Origin: an uncultured Opitutaceae bacterium | Lineage (GTDB): Bacteria > Verrucomicrobiota > Verrucomicrobiia > Opitutales > Opitutaceae | NCBI GenBank assembly: GCA_937889545.1 | Contig: CALAOT010000010.1 | Location: 1-57,966 of the forward strand | DNA length: 57,966 bases | Reading direction: 5' to 3' | In this document: positions 10,690 to 20,711 of the stretch, in pieces | How the letters are laid out: the number at the start of each line of letters is the position of its first letter | How positions within the stretch are numbered: position 1 is the stretch's first letter | The notes under the pieces: model-generated | What the model was told of the DNA's origin: nothing | What the model saw: only the letters and a program-made list of their open reading frames with translations | Database searches by the model: none | Position numbers and translations under genes: made by a program

Positions 10690-11520
10690 CTAGGGCAAGC
10701 CAAGGAGAAAATACCCGACGGGGGCGGCCAGGATCAGGCTGTCGCTCAGGTCGAAGACCCCGCCTATCCCGGGAACTGCCCCTCCGGAGTCCTTCAGCGC
10801 GGCCCGGCGCTTGATGACCGACTCGACCAGGTCGGACACGATGGCGACCGCGGCAAGGGGCGCGGCCAGGAGCGCCGCGCGAAGCGGGCCCATGCCCGCC
10901 GGAAGCACGCCGCGCCCCAGCCAGGCCACCAGCGCTCCCGCTCCCATCGCGACGGCCACGCCGCCGGCTGCCCCCTCCCAGGTCTTCTTCGGGCTTATCG
11001 CGGGCGCCATCGGGTGGCGCCCGGCCGCGAGCCCCGTCAGCAGGGCGCCGACATCGCAGAACTTCGCGACGGCGATGACCCAGAGGCACAGGACGAGCCT
11101 CCCGTCCGGGAGGATCCCGTCGCCCGCGACCGGGGTGACGATCCGCACCAGGTACTGCAGGAGAAGCGACACGTAGACGAGGCCGAGGAGGGTCGACGCA
11201 AGGGACTCCAGGCGCTTCTCCGGCGTCCGCTCGCACAGCATCCTGATCGAGAACACGAGCGTCGCGAGCGCGACGAGGGGATGCGCGGGCAGGCCCAGCC
11301 GGTGCTCCGTCCAGGGCGCGAGCGTGATCAGCGCGCCAAACAGCAGACCCAGCCGCTCAAACGGCGCATTTCCCGCCGCGGCCATGAGCTTGTAGAACTC
11401 CCGGAGCGTCAGCACCGAGACGGCGACGATGGCGGCCACCGCCCCGGCCGTCCGGAACCACCAGAGCACCGCGAGGAGGATCAGCCAGAGGGCGACGGTG
11501 CTTGAGATGCGTTTTGCCAT
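10690..11520 (-). CDS. cdsA: Phosphatidate cytidylyltransferase (CDP-diacylglycerol synthase)
   Basis: CdsA makes CDP-diacylglycerol from phosphatidic acid and CTP in the membrane, feeding all phospholipid synthesis. The 276-residue protein is strongly hydrophobic with several membrane helices. It retains the family motifs AKFCDVGALLTG, SPKKTWEGAAGG and SDLVESVIKRRAALKDSG. The end of the family signature reads PGIGGVFDLSDS where E. coli-like enzymes have GHGGxxDRxD, so the usual histidine and arginine are replaced. It follows uppS by 19 bp. Confidence 0.93.
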   Translation of the reverse strand: MAKRISSTVALWLILLAVLWWFRTAGAVAAIVAVSVLTLREFYKLMAAAGNAPFERLGLLFGALITLAPWTEHRLGLPAHPLVALATLVFSIRMLCERTPEKRLESLASTLLGLVYVSLLLQYLVRIVTPVAGDGILPDGRLVLCLWVIAVAKFCDVGALLTGLAAGRHPMAPAISPKKTWEGAAGGVAVAMGAGALVAWLGRGVLPAGMGPLRAALLAAPLAAVAIVSDLVESVIKRRAALKDSGGAVPGIGGVFDLSDSLILAAPVGYFLLGLP

Positions 11521-11539
11521 GGGGAGTTCCGGCGCGGCG

Positions 11540-12304
11540 TCATTCGGCCGCCGCCGCGGGATTCACCTGCTCGCTCGTCAGCCCGTAGCGCCTCTCGCGG
11601 CGCGCGTAGTCCGCGATCGCGGCGGCAAGGTCGGCCTTCGTGAAGTCGGGCCAGAGCACCGGCGTGAAGAAGAATTCGGCGTACGCCGCCTGGAGCAGCA
11701 GGAAGTTGCTCACGCGGGTCTCGCCGGAGGTCCGGATCACGAGGTCGGGGTCGGGCATGCCGGACGTGTACAGGTGCCGGGCGAACGCCTCCCAGGAGGC
11801 GTCGTCCAGCTTCTGGCTGCCCGAGCAGACCGCCGCCGCGTAGCCGCGCGCCGCGTCCGCGGCTTCCGTCCGCGAGCCGTAGTTGAGCGCGAGGACGAGC
11901 GTGTAGTCGGTGAAGGCCTTCGTCGCCTCGACCGTGGCCGCGAGATGCCGGCGGACCCCGGCCGGCAGGTCCTCGGTCCGGCCGATCGTCATCAGGCGCA
12001 CGCGGTCGCGGACGAAGGTCCTGAGCTCCTTCCTGAGGTAGAGCTCGAGGAGGCCCATGAGCGCGCCGACCTCATCCTTGGGCCGGTTCCAGTTCTCGGC
12101 CGAGAACGCGTACAGGGTCAGCATCTTCACGCCGAGATCGCGGGCGGCGAACGTGACGGTCCTGACGGTCTCGACCCCGCGGCGGTGGCCCTCGATCCTG
12201 GGAAGGCCGCGTTGCCTCGCCCAGCGCCCGTTCCCGTCCATGATGATGGCGACATGCCGGGGAACGGCCGTCCGCTCGGCGGGCGCTTTGCTGGCGTGGG
12301 GCAT
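11540..12304 (-). CDS. uppS: Polyprenyl diphosphate synthase (undecaprenyl type)
   Basis: UppS condenses isopentenyl diphosphate units onto farnesyl diphosphate to give the lipid carrier for cell-wall synthesis. The motif HVAIIMDGNGRWA is at residues 17-29 with the catalytic aspartate at 23. Other family blocks are TLYAFSAENWNRP, DLVIRTSGETRVSNFLLLQ and YAEFFFTPVLWPDF. I chose the ATG at 12304, giving 254 residues, the family norm; the frame is open further upstream but would overlap the divergent gene. It heads the uppS-cdsA-dxr-rseP-ispG run. Confidence 0.96.
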   Translation of the reverse strand: MPHASKAPAERTAVPRHVAIIMDGNGRWARQRGLPRIEGHRRGVETVRTVTFAARDLGVKMLTLYAFSAENWNRPKDEVGALMGLLELYLRKELRTFVRDRVRLMTIGRTEDLPAGVRRHLAATVEATKAFTDYTLVLALNYGSRTEAADAARGYAAAVCSGSQKLDDASWEAFARHLYTSGMPDPDLVIRTSGETRVSNFLLLQAAYAEFFFTPVLWPDFTKADLAAAIADYARRERRYGLTSEQVNPAAAAE

Positions 12305-12377
12305 GCTAATCCAGCAAGGGTACGTCTCCGCCGCCGGATTTGACAAGGGGGAAGGGCGGGCAAGAATCCGCCCTCTG

Positions 12378-13076
12378 ATGAAAGTCGCGTTCCTAAGCGG
12401 CACAAGCATAGTCAATTCCACGCTCTTTTCGTCCTGGGACGTGCGCACGGTCGAGACTGCTTTCGGCCCGGTCACCTACAAGGCGCGCGGCGACCATGCG
12501 CTGATCAACCGCCACGGATACGGGTTCCCCCTGCCGCCGCATTCGATCAACCACCGGGCCAACATCCGCGCGCTGGCCGATCTCGGGTTCAAGGACGTCG
12601 TGTCGCTCAATTCGGTCGGATCGCTCCGGAAGGAGATCCCGCCCGGGTCGATCGTCTCCTGCGCCGATTACGTCTGCCTCCAGCAGGGTCCGGCGACCTT
12701 CTTCGACCGGGAGCTCAAGGGGGGGGCGCCCGGCATCGCGAACAACCTGATCCCGCTCCTGGTGGCCAGGCTGGCGCCCGAGTTCGCCATTGCGACCGGC
12801 AAGGTGTACGTGCAGGTGCGCGGCCCGCGCTTCGAAACCAAGGCCGAGATCCGGATTGTCCAGAGCTGGGGCGACGTCGTCGGCATGACCGCGGCCTACG
12901 AGGCCGACTTGTGCAGCGAGGCCGGCCTCAGCTACAACAGCCTTGCGATCATTGACAACTATGCGAACGGGCTCGAGGGCACCGAGATCGACTTCGTGCG
13001 CTTCAAGGACCTTGTGAAGACGAACCAGGAAAAGGTGAACAGGCTTTTCACCCGCATGCTCGAGATCCTCGGATGA
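12378..13076 (+). CDS. Methylthioadenosine phosphorylase-like nucleoside phosphorylase
   Basis: This 232-residue protein resembles the MTAP/PNP branch of purine nucleoside phosphorylases, which split methylthioadenosine or related nucleosides using phosphate. Visible motifs are [23 protein letters not shown], with the phosphate/nucleoside residues typical of MTAP, and [15 protein letters not shown] followed by [16 protein letters not shown]. It is shorter than animal MTAP of about 280 residues, so the exact substrate is uncertain. It is divergent from uppS across a 73-bp gap and leads into moxR 19 bp downstream. Confidence 0.82.
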   Translation: MKVAFLSGTSIVNSTLFSSWDVRTVETAFGPVTYKARGDHALINRHGYGFPLPPHSINHRANIRALADLGFKDVVSLNSVGSLRKEIPPGSIVSCADYVCLQQGPATFFDRELKGGAPGIANNLIPLLVARLAPEFAIATGKVYVQVRGPRFETKAEIRIVQSWGDVVGMTAAYEADLCSEAGLSYNSLAIIDNYANGLEGTEIDFVRFKDLVKTNQEKVNRLFTRMLEILG

Positions 13077-13095
13077 CGGCGGGGCTGGCACATCC

Positions 13096-14067
13096 ATGAG
13101 CGAATTCCTGCAGTCCGACCGGATGGCGGACGCCAAGGCCGCTCTCGACCGCCTCAGGGCCAACATGCGCCTGGCGATCCTCGGCAAGGACGACGTGATC
13201 GAGCAGCTGCTCGTCTGCCTGGCGGCCGGGGGGCACCTGCTGATCGAGGACCTGCCCGGGGTGGGCAAGACCACGCTCGCCTACGCCCTGGCACGTTCGA
13301 CCGACTGCTCGTTCTCGAGGATCCAGTTCACGAGCGACCTGCTCCCCTCGGATGTCACCGGGGTGGCAATCTACGACGAGTCGACGAAGGAGTTCGTGTT
13401 CAAGCGCGGGCCCGTCTTCGCGAACATCGTGCTCGCGGACGAGATCAACCGTGCTCCGCCGAAGACGCAGTCCGCGCTTCTCGAGGTCATGGACCGCGCA
13501 AAGGTCACGGTCGACGGAAACGCGCACGCGGTGGGCGTGCCATTCATGGTGTTCGCGACCCAGAACCCGGTGGATTACGAGGGGACGTTTCCCCTTCCCG
13601 AGAGCCAGATGGACCGGTTCCTGATGCGGATGAGGATGGGCTACCCGCAGCACGAGGACGAGATCGAGATCCTGCGGACCTCGAGGAGCGGGTATGACTC
13701 GATCCAGCTCAACCCCGTCGCGTCGCGCGCCGACGTGGCCGAGCTCCAGTCCCTCGTGCCCCAGGTGTTCATCGAGGAGAGCATCCTCGAATTCATCTTC
13801 AGGATCGTGGCGGCCACGCGCACGGAATCCGAGTTCAAGGCGGGTGCGAGTGTCCGGGGCGGGCTCGCCCTGCGCACGGCGGCCCAGGCGAGGGCGCTCG
13901 TCAACGGCCGGGATTTCGTCCTGCCCGACGACGTGACCGAGCTGGTCCCACTGGTCTTCTCCCACCGCCTCTCGCTCGCTAGGCAGACCGGGGACTCCCT
14001 TGAGGAGAGGCGGGCCGTGAGCGCGCACCTGAAGCGCATCCTCATGGCGCTTCCCCCGCCCATGTGA
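13096..14067 (+). CDS. MoxR-family AAA+ ATPase
   Basis: MoxR ATPases act as chaperone-like remodellers, usually encoded beside DUF58 proteins as here. The 323-residue protein has Walker A GVGKTT (55-60), Walker [13 protein letters not shown] (DE at 115-116) and the typical [23 protein letters not shown]. The stop overlaps the GTG start of the DUF58 gene, which suggests translational coupling. Together with the following transglutaminase it forms the common moxR-DUF58-transglutaminase unit. Confidence 0.95.
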   Translation: MSEFLQSDRMADAKAALDRLRANMRLAILGKDDVIEQLLVCLAAGGHLLIEDLPGVGKTTLAYALARSTDCSFSRIQFTSDLLPSDVTGVAIYDESTKEFVFKRGPVFANIVLADEINRAPPKTQSALLEVMDRAKVTVDGNAHAVGVPFMVFATQNPVDYEGTFPLPESQMDRFLMRMRMGYPQHEDEIEILRTSRSGYDSIQLNPVASRADVAELQSLVPQVFIEESILEFIFRIVAATRTESEFKAGASVRGGLALRTAAQARALVNGRDFVLPDDVTELVPLVFSHRLSLARQTGDSLEERRAVSAHLKRILMALPPPM

Positions 14068-15266
14068 GCGCTATCGCGGGGAGCGGCCGGCGCTTTTTCT
14101 GGCGGCGCGTGCTCTGGAGCCTTCTCTGGCCCAGGCGCCACGAGAGGATCCAGCCGACCCTCTCGGGCGTCGTGCTGATCGGGCTCTCGTTCGGGATCGG
14201 CACCGCGGCCTACAATTCGGCGAGCAACATCCTGTTCATCGCGCTTTCGCTGCTCCTTGCGTGCCTGATTCTCAGCGGGGTCCTGTCATGGCTGAACCTC
14301 CGCAGGCTCGCATGGCAGCTGGAGATCATGCCCCCGCTGCGCGCCGGCCAGGAGACCGAGTTGGGCTTGCTGATCCGCAACGGAAAGAGGTTCCTGCCGA
14401 CCTATGCCCTCTGGTTCGAGTTTGCCGCGAGGCCGTTCGAACGCGGCGAGCCCGCGCGGCCGGAGTCGACGATCACGGCGAGGGGGATCGACGTCTGGGC
14501 CGCGCTCGCGACGGTCCGCGAGGCCGCCGCCAGCGGGACCGTCCGCCTGCGCACGCGCCTGGATCCGGGCGGCGAGGCAAGGCTCGACTGGGCGTTCACG
14601 CCGGCGCGAAGGGGCCTGCTGAGGATAGAGCTCCTGGGGATCGGGTCCCTATTCCCGTTCGGCTTCCTGAGGAAGATGACGGGCATCGACCTCCACACGG
14701 ACGTGCCCGTGTGGCCGGCGCCGGTGGAATACCGGCGTTTCGCGGCGGCGGGGCCGAGGCGGCCCTCGGGCGAGCTCCAGCAGGTGCGCGCCGGAAACGA
14801 GGGCGACATGATCGCGCTCCGGCGGTACGAGCCGGGCGACTCGCACAGGCTGATCCACTGGAAGGCCAGCGCGCGCCTGGGCCGGCTCCTCATCCGCCAG
14901 TTTTCCGCGCAGAGCTCGGAGACGTGCTCGATCTGGCTCGCGACCGACGCGGCAGTATGGACCTTGCCGGACCAGTTCGAGCTGCTGATGAGCTTCGCAG
15001 CCACGCTGGCGCAGGACCTCTTCTGCGCGGGCCGCCTGCAGTCGGCCGCCGTCGGCGACGGCCCGCAGGTGGCGATGAGGAGGGTGGCGGACCTCGAGTC
15101 GTTCCTCGACCGGCTCGCCGAGGCGCGCCCGCTCCCGGCGCCGCGGGGAGCGGCGGCAATGGCTGCGGAAATGGGGCGGCAGCGCCTCAACATCCTGACG
15201 TTCGAACCCGATGGCGCGCGGGGCGTCGCCGCATTCATCAATGGAAACAAGGCGGCCGCGACTTAG
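14064..15266 (+). CDS. DUF58 domain membrane-anchored protein
   Basis: This 400-residue protein starts at a GTG that overlaps the moxR stop (GTGA). Two adjacent hydrophobic segments near residues 30-75 anchor it. The DUF58 signature lies at [30 protein letters not shown]58 proteins partner MoxR ATPases; the molecular role is unclear. The downstream transglutaminase gene begins inside its last 26 bases. Confidence 0.92.
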   Translation: MSAIAGSGRRFFWRRVLWSLLWPRRHERIQPTLSGVVLIGLSFGIGTAAYNSASNILFIALSLLLACLILSGVLSWLNLRRLAWQLEIMPPLRAGQETELGLLIRNGKRFLPTYALWFEFAARPFERGEPARPESTITARGIDVWAALATVREAAASGTVRLRTRLDPGGEARLDWAFTPARRGLLRIELLGIGSLFPFGFLRKMTGIDLHTDVPVWPAPVEYRRFAAAGPRRPSGELQQVRAGNEGDMIALRRYEPGDSHRLIHWKASARLGRLLIRQFSAQSSETCSIWLATDAAVWTLPDQFELLMSFAATLAQDLFCAGRLQSAAVGDGPQVAMRRVADLESFLDRLAEARPLPAPRGAAAMAAEMGRQRLNILTFEPDGARGVAAFINGNKAAAT

Positions 15267-17433
15267 CCCGGACGAGCTTCAGCTCCTGAGGTGGCTCCTG
15301 GGGGGCGTGCTCATGCTCCTGTCGATCGCGACGGTGTTCTACCTCGACATCGACTCCGGGGCGATGGCCGCCGTCGCCGCGGCCGGGGTCCTGGCGGCTC
15401 TCGCCAGGCCCGCCTTGCCCGCCCGCGTCCCGGTGTGGGCGCACCGGCTCGCGTTTCCCGCCATCGTCCTCTTCTTCGCCGGGGACCTCTGGCACACGGG
15501 CCAGCTCCTGCCGGCCATCGTCAGGCTCGACCTTCTGCTTCTGCTCTACCGGGGAATGAGCCACCGCGCCCAGCGCGACGACCTGCAGGTCGTCGTCCTG
15601 GGTCTCTTCCTCATCGTGGTCGCGGGCGTCCTCACCGTGTCGCTCCTCTTTGCCGCGCAGATCCTCGTGTTCACGGCCTGCGCGCTCGGGCTGCTCATGG
15701 CGGTCACAATCGCGGCCGCAACGGAGGGAGGGCAGGCGCCCAAGCTTGCCGTGCGTGGGGTGACCCCGCTCTGGGCCGCGCACGCCGACTGGACGCGGCT
15801 CTTCAGGAGGCTGCGCGAGATCTCCGACTGGCGGCTCATCGCGTCGGGGGCCGCCCTTTTCCTCGGGGTCATCGCGATGTCGGGCCTGCTGTTCCTCCTG
15901 ATCCCCCGCTTCCAGCTTGAGAACAGCCTGTTCCTCGAGCGGTTTGTGACAAAGAAGGCGATGACGGGGTTCAGGGACTCGATCAAGTTCGGCGACATAA
16001 CCGATATCACGCAGGATGACGGCATCGCGTTCAACGTGGATGTCTCGGACGCCGCCCAGGCGCCGGCGGAACCCTACTGGCGGATGGTCGTGCTCGACGA
16101 ATACCACGACGGAGGTTTCTCGCTGTCATCGGGCCTGAGGTCGAGGGGGGTGTTCGGCCGCGAGCGCACGGAGGCTAACATCCGGACGGGGGGCCACGGC
16201 GTCCGGGGCGCGCCGACATGGACCTTCTACCTGGAGTCGGGTGTCAGCCGCTATCTTCCCATCCTCGGCCGGTTCGACGCGCTGCGGTTCCGCGAGGCGC
16301 AGAACTTCAGGTATTCCGCCGATCTCATGCTCGTGGCGCTGCGCGACGAGCCCGCGACGATGACGGCCTACCGGGCCGAGGGCATGGCGGGCGACTCGTC
16401 CGAGCTGGCCGACCCCACGTTCGCCGGCCGGTGGAAGAACCGCGCGGTGCCAAGCGTCCTTCCCCTGCAGCTCGCGCTCAACCTTTCCGGCGACGACAAG
16501 AACACGGTGGCCCGGATTGCGGCCGGGATCGCGCCCGGCGCCGACCCGGACGCCGGGGAGTTCGCGCAGCGCGCGGGCGCCTTCCTCAGGCGCCAGCACG
16601 GGTTCTCGCTGTCGCCCCGGATTCCAGGAGGGCCGGGGGACCCCCTGGTGCGCTGGATGGCGTCTGGGGAACCCGGCCATTGCGAGCTGTTTGCCGGCGC
16701 CCTGGTCCTCATGGCCCGGTCGGCCGGGTTTCCCGCCCGCGTCGTCACGGGATTCAAGGGAGGGACCTGGAACGCCTACTCCGGCAACTACACGATCCGC
16801 AACTCCGACGCCCACGCATGGGCGGAGGTCTGGGACGAGCACAAGAAGGCCTGGCTCAGGGAGGATCCGCTCGCCCTCGCCGCGGAGGCGAGCGCATCCG
16901 GGGAGAACGGCGGCGCGGCGCTCGCCGCGCGGACGGACCGCAGCTGGTCGGCCCGAATAAACAGCATCCGCGTCTTCTGGTACCGCCGGATCGTGAATTT
17001 CGACCAGCAGTCCCAGGCCGACACGCTGAAGGCCGTCAAGAATGCGACGGACGATTCCGGCAGGTGGCTCCGGTTTGAAGTCGTGGGGGCTGCGCGACGG
17101 ATCAAGTCCTGGTTCCTGGGCCCGTGGGACGGGCCGCGCCTCGCACGGGTGGCCGCCGCGGCCGCCGCGGTCGTCTGGGTTTCCTGGCTGTTTGTCACCG
17201 GCCGATGGCGCATTTCGGCGCTGGGGAGGGGCCGCAGGGGCGATCCCGTCAGGCGCGAGGCTGGCCGATGGCTCGTGCGCCTGGACGGCCCGGCGGCGGT
17301 CGTCGCCGACCTGCAGCGCCTGCGCTACGGCCCCGCGCCGACATGGCCGAGGCCCTCGGAGGTCTTCAGGAAGGCCCGGCAGGCGGCTCGATCGCGGCGG
17401 CGCTGGCCCGTTTCTTTTCGAAGAACTTCTTGA
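15241..17433 (+). CDS. Membrane transglutaminase-like protein (DUF3488/TgpA type)
   Basis: The 730-residue protein starts with five or six membrane helices, then a periplasmic transglutaminase-core domain, then one more membrane segment near residue 640. The papain-like triad is visible: Cys481 in GHCELF, His525 in DAHAWAEV and Asp542 in REDPLA. This TgpA-like layout is typical downstream of moxR and DUF58 genes. I chose the ATG at 15241 ([14 protein letters not shown]), 26 bp inside the DUF58 gene. Its 3' end overlaps that of the convergent mrdA gene by 68 bp. Confidence 0.92.
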   Translation: METRRPRLSPDELQLLRWLLGGVLMLLSIATVFYLDIDSGAMAAVAAAGVLAALARPALPARVPVWAHRLAFPAIVLFFAGDLWHTGQLLPAIVRLDLLLLLYRGMSHRAQRDDLQVVVLGLFLIVVAGVLTVSLLFAAQILVFTACALGLLMAVTIAAATEGGQAPKLAVRGVTPLWAAHADWTRLFRRLREISDWRLIASGAALFLGVIAMSGLLFLLIPRFQLENSLFLERFVTKKAMTGFRDSIKFGDITDITQDDGIAFNVDVSDAAQAPAEPYWRMVVLDEYHDGGFSLSSGLRSRGVFGRERTEANIRTGGHGVRGAPTWTFYLESGVSRYLPILGRFDALRFREAQNFRYSADLMLVALRDEPATMTAYRAEGMAGDSSELADPTFAGRWKNRAVPSVLPLQLALNLSGDDKNTVARIAAGIAPGADPDAGEFAQRAGAFLRRQHGFSLSPRIPGGPGDPLVRWMASGEPGHCELFAGALVLMARSAGFPARVVTGFKGGTWNAYSGNYTIRNSDAHAWAEVWDEHKKAWLREDPLALAAEASASGENGGAALAARTDRSWSARINSIRVFWYRRIVNFDQQSQADTLKAVKNATDDSGRWLRFEVVGAARRIKSWFLGPWDGPRLARVAAAAAAVVWVSWLFVTGRWRISALGRGRRGDPVRREAGRWLVRLDGPAAVVADLQRLRYGPAPTWPRPSEVFRKARQAARSRRRWPVSFRRTS

Positions 17434-19330
17434 GGACCGCGGAGGCAACCGGCACCGCGTAGCGTCCGCCTGCGAAGTTCTCCCCGGGCACGTCGCCCTC
17501 GATCGCGACGGCGACCGCGATCTCCGGGTTCTCCAGCGGGGCGAAGCAGATGAACCAGGCCTCGTCGACCTCGCCCTGGGGCCTCTTGATCTGGGCGGTG
17601 CCGGTCTTGCCTGCGATCCTGACCCCCGGCACGCGCAGGACGTCCAGGGAAGTCAGGATGTGCGCCGTTCCTCGCTCCATCGTGGCCCCCTCCATCCCCT
17701 TGAGGATCGCGGCCCTCTGCGGCCCCGACAGCCCGATCGGCTCCGTGTGCTGCGCGGGCCGGCGGGGATCGTGGAGCAGGGTCGGCGTCGTCCACAGCTC
17801 GCCCCTGGCGAAGGACGCGGCGAAACAGGCCATTAGGAGGGGGGTCACCTGCACGTCGCCCTGTCCGATCGCCATGTTGGCCGTGTCCCCCGGCGTCCAG
17901 TTCTCGCCGCGCGCGCGTCTCTTCCAAGCCGGGTCGGGTATCAGCATCCGGTGCGTCTCGCCGGGCAGGTCGATCCCCGTGGGGCGGTCGAGGTGGAAGC
18001 GGCGCGCCTCGGCTGCGATCACGTCGGCCGACGTCCTCAGCCCGACCGTGTAGAAATAGATGTCGCAGCTTTCGGCTATCGCGTCGGACAGGGCCAGCCT
18101 CCCGTGCTGCTCCAGCCCGTTGGAGCAAAAGAAGCGGCGGTTGCCGACCATCATCACCCCTTCGCAGTCGGCGGGGGTGTCCGTGGGCGTGATCGCGCCG
18201 CTCAGGAGCGCCGCCGACGACACCAGTATCTTGAACGTGGATCCTGGCGAATAGACCCCGTTCAGGGCGATGTTGGACCATGCCCGTCGCGCCTCGATGT
18301 CGGTCGCCGCCGCGACGCTCAGGTGCGGCGAAAAGGCGTTGAGGTCGTAGCCCGGCTTGCTCGCCATCGCGAGGACCTCGCCCGTGCGCACGTCCATCGC
18401 GACCGCAGCGCCGGTCTCATCGCCGATGGCTTCCTCCGCCGCCTTCTGGATTTCTATGTCGAGGCTGCACGTGAGGCTGTGGCCCTGGACGGGCAGCCGG
18501 TGCTCGATCGGCGGGTTGACCTTGTAGCCTGCCGGGTCCACCCGGAGGATCGTGTAGCCGGCCTCGCCCTGAAGAAGGGAGTCGAACTGCTTCTCGAGGC
18601 CGTCGCGGCCGACGCTGCCCTTCAACTTAAGTGTCGTCAGGCCCTCTCCCGGGAACTCCTCGTCGTCGGCGCCCTCGTTCGCGTTGACGTAGCCGAGCGC
18701 GTGGGCGGCGGCCGCGCCGTACGGATAGTACCGCGTGTTCGATGTGTACACCTGCAGGGGCGAATTCACCGGCAGGTGCTCGACGAGGATCGCGAATTCC
18801 TCCGGCTTCAGGTCGTCGATGAGCGTGTAGGGCAGGAGCAGCTGCCTCCGGAGGTGGTTCCTGAGCCGGTTGCTGTCCACCGTCCCGAACCGGCCGAGGA
18901 CCGCGTTCACCTGGTCCATGTAGCGCTGCACGACGCTCGCATGAGCGATCTGCTCCAGCTGGTCTGCGGCGGGGATGTCCCGGTCGCCGGTAAGCTTGTA
19001 GTTGCTGAGGATCCGCGCGAACTCCCTGCGGAACTCCGGGCGCAGCTCGTCCAGGTTGAGGACGACCGCGAAGCGCGGCCGGTTGCCGACCAGAAGCCGG
19101 CCATCGCGGTCGTAGATGTTGCCTCGCGGACCGGGCACGATGACGCGCCGCTCGTTCTGCTGGCGTTCCTCCTCGTGATGGAACGCGTCCTTTATGAGCT
19201 GCTGGTACGCCAGCCCGCAGAAAAGGATGAGCAGCAGGAGCGCGAGGATGCCGTGAAAGGCGACGATCCTCGGATCGAATCCCGTCTTGGATTCGACCAG
19301 GCTGCCGGAGCGCTCGGGAGGGGCTGCCAT
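17366..19330 (-). CDS. mrdA: Penicillin-binding protein 2 (elongation transpeptidase)
   Basis: PBP2 cross-links peptidoglycan in the rod-elongation complex. The 654-residue protein has one N-terminal membrane helix (GILALLLLILFCGLAY), a dimerisation domain (RGNIYDRDGRLLVGNRP) and a transpeptidase domain. The active-site motif is STFK with Ser364, followed by a SCD triad (AESCDIYFY) and KTGTAQ. I chose the ATG at 19330; upstream open frame is arginine-rich antisense sequence. It is the last gene of mreB-mreC-mreD-mrdA, 19 bp after mreD. The last 68 bp overlap the convergent transglutaminase gene. Confidence 0.96.
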   Translation of the reverse strand: MAAPPERSGSLVESKTGFDPRIVAFHGILALLLLILFCGLAYQQLIKDAFHHEEERQQNERRVIVPGPRGNIYDRDGRLLVGNRPRFAVVLNLDELRPEFRREFARILSNYKLTGDRDIPAADQLEQIAHASVVQRYMDQVNAVLGRFGTVDSNRLRNHLRRQLLLPYTLIDDLKPEEFAILVEHLPVNSPLQVYTSNTRYYPYGAAAAHALGYVNANEGADDEEFPGEGLTTLKLKGSVGRDGLEKQFDSLLQGEAGYTILRVDPAGYKVNPPIEHRLPVQGHSLTCSLDIEIQKAAEEAIGDETGAAVAMDVRTGEVLAMASKPGYDLNAFSPHLSVAAATDIEARRAWSNIALNGVYSPGSTFKILVSSAALLSGAITPTDTPADCEGVMMVGNRRFFCSNGLEQHGRLALSDAIAESCDIYFYTVGLRTSADVIAAEARRFHLDRPTGIDLPGETHRMLIPDPAWKRRARGENWTPGDTANMAIGQGDVQVTPLLMACFAASFARGELWTTPTLLHDPRRPAQHTEPIGLSGPQRAAILKGMEGATMERGTAHILTSLDVLRVPGVRIAGKTGTAQIKRPQGEVDEAWFICFAPLENPEIAVAVAIEGDVPGENFAGGRYAVPVASAVLKKFFEKKRASAAAIEPPAGPS

Positions 19331-19349
19331 CGTGGTCCGAAACCCGACG

Positions 19350-19859
19350 TTAGGCGATGCGCGCCGGCTGCGCACGCGCCAATTCGAGGGTGCGGACCTG
19401 GAGCGCGAAGAACCACGGGGCGATGAGCGCGAGCGCGGCCTGCGACCACGCGAGGTCCGACAGCATTCTCGGCAGGGCCGTCGCGGTCGCCGGAACAAGC
19501 CGGAGCCGCGCGAACGAGAGCGCGAGGTAGAAGGCGAGGTTGACCAGGAGCGCCACCGCCACCCGGACGGCCGTCTCGTCTCGCTGCAGGCGCTCCCTCA
19601 CGCTGTAGACGACCAAATGGGCCGTTGCGAACAGGGCCGCGTGGGTGCCGAACGCGACGGGCGCCAGGGAGTCGCAGAGCAGCCCGCCGAGAATCGTCGC
19701 CGCGAGGCCCTGCCGGAACGGGAGCATCAGCGCCGAATAGGCCACGTAGAGGCCGCCGGCGAACAGCCAGACGTGGGCCCCTGAAAGCGCGTTGTTCGCC
19801 TCCGCCGTCAGCGCGTGGAGCAGGTAGAGCGTGAGGAACAGGGCGAGGGCTCCGCGCAT
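19350..19859 (-). CDS. mreD: Rod shape-determining membrane protein MreD
   Basis: This 169-residue, very hydrophobic protein has about five membrane segments. MreD sequences are poorly conserved, so the call rests on size, hydrophobicity and its position between mreC and mrdA. It contains PFRQGLAATILGGLLCDSL, which resembles the conserved GxxxGxxxD-type segment of MreD. It follows mreC by 12 bp. Confidence 0.85.
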   Translation of the reverse strand: MRGALALFLTLYLLHALTAEANNALSGAHVWLFAGGLYVAYSALMLPFRQGLAATILGGLLCDSLAPVAFGTHAALFATAHLVVYSVRERLQRDETAVRVAVALLVNLAFYLALSFARLRLVPATATALPRMLSDLAWSQAALALIAPWFFALQVRTLELARAQPARIA

Positions 19860-19871
19860 GGAAGGCCCCCG

Positions 19872-20711
19872 TCAGCCCGGGTTTGACGGCACGAGAACGG
19901 TCACCTCTTTCAGCTCCGCCAGCCTGATGTCGAGCGTGACCTCGCCCGTCCTGAAAAGGCCATCCGCGCTGGGCTCGACATGGGTGATCCGGCCGATCGT
20001 CAGCCCGGGAGGGTAGACCCCGCCGAGGCCCGACGTGGCGAGCCGCTTGGGCTCCGAGAGGCTCGCGTAGACGTCCAGGGGCACGAACTCGACGACACCC
20101 CTCGCTGCGCCGAACACCGGGTTCTCCGCCCCCTGGTAGCTGATCGGGCGGGTGTCCCCGTCCACGACCGCGGCGATCCTCAGCCCCGGGTCGCTGATGA
20201 GCTCCACGACCGAGGTGTAGGCGTGGACCTCGGCCACCCGCCCCACTACGCCGCCGCTGTAGACCACGGGAGCTCCCTTGGGAATACCGTAGTCCGCGCC
20301 CTTGCGGATCACCATCCGCTGCCACCAGACGGAAAAATCGCGCTGGGCCACGCGCGCGTGCTCGAACCGGTAATGGTCGGCCGGCGGCATGCGCAGCAGC
20401 CTCTCGAGGCGCTCGACCTCGGCCTGGAGCTCGCTGTTCTGCTGGACGGAGAGGGAGTACGACGCATCGAGCCGGGCCAGGTCGCGCCCCGCCTCAATCA
20501 GCGCCTCCTTCGAATGGAGCCGGAGCGCCCAGAAGCGCTGGAGGTCGCTCACGTAGGACGCCACCGACGTGACCGGCGCCGTCATCTCGAAGAAGCTTGC
20601 GCGGGCGAAGGTCTTTATCGCCACGGGCGCGACGAGCCATACCGCGAGCGCCACGCCCAGCGCGACGAAGGGTCTGGCTTGGTCGAATCGTTGGGATTGC
20701 CCGATCCTCAC
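19872..20711 (-). CDS. mreC: Rod shape-determining protein MreC
   Basis: MreC is a bitopic protein that links MreB to the periplasmic wall-synthesis enzymes. In 279 residues there is an N-terminal membrane helix (FVALGVALAVWLVAPVAI), a coiled coil around 65-110 and a beta-rich periplasmic domain with the family motifs GAPVVYSGGVVGRVAEV and SDPGLRIAAVV. The GTG start overlaps the mreB stop (GTGA), giving translational coupling. Confidence 0.94.
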   Translation of the reverse strand: MRIGQSQRFDQARPFVALGVALAVWLVAPVAIKTFARASFFEMTAPVTSVASYVSDLQRFWALRLHSKEALIEAGRDLARLDASYSLSVQQNSELQAEVERLERLLRMPPADHYRFEHARVAQRDFSVWWQRMVIRKGADYGIPKGAPVVYSGGVVGRVAEVHAYTSVVELISDPGLRIAAVVDGDTRPISYQGAENPVFGAARGVVEFVPLDVYASLSEPKRLATSGLGGVYPPGLTIGRITHVEPSADGLFRTGEVTLDIRLAELKEVTVLVPSNPG

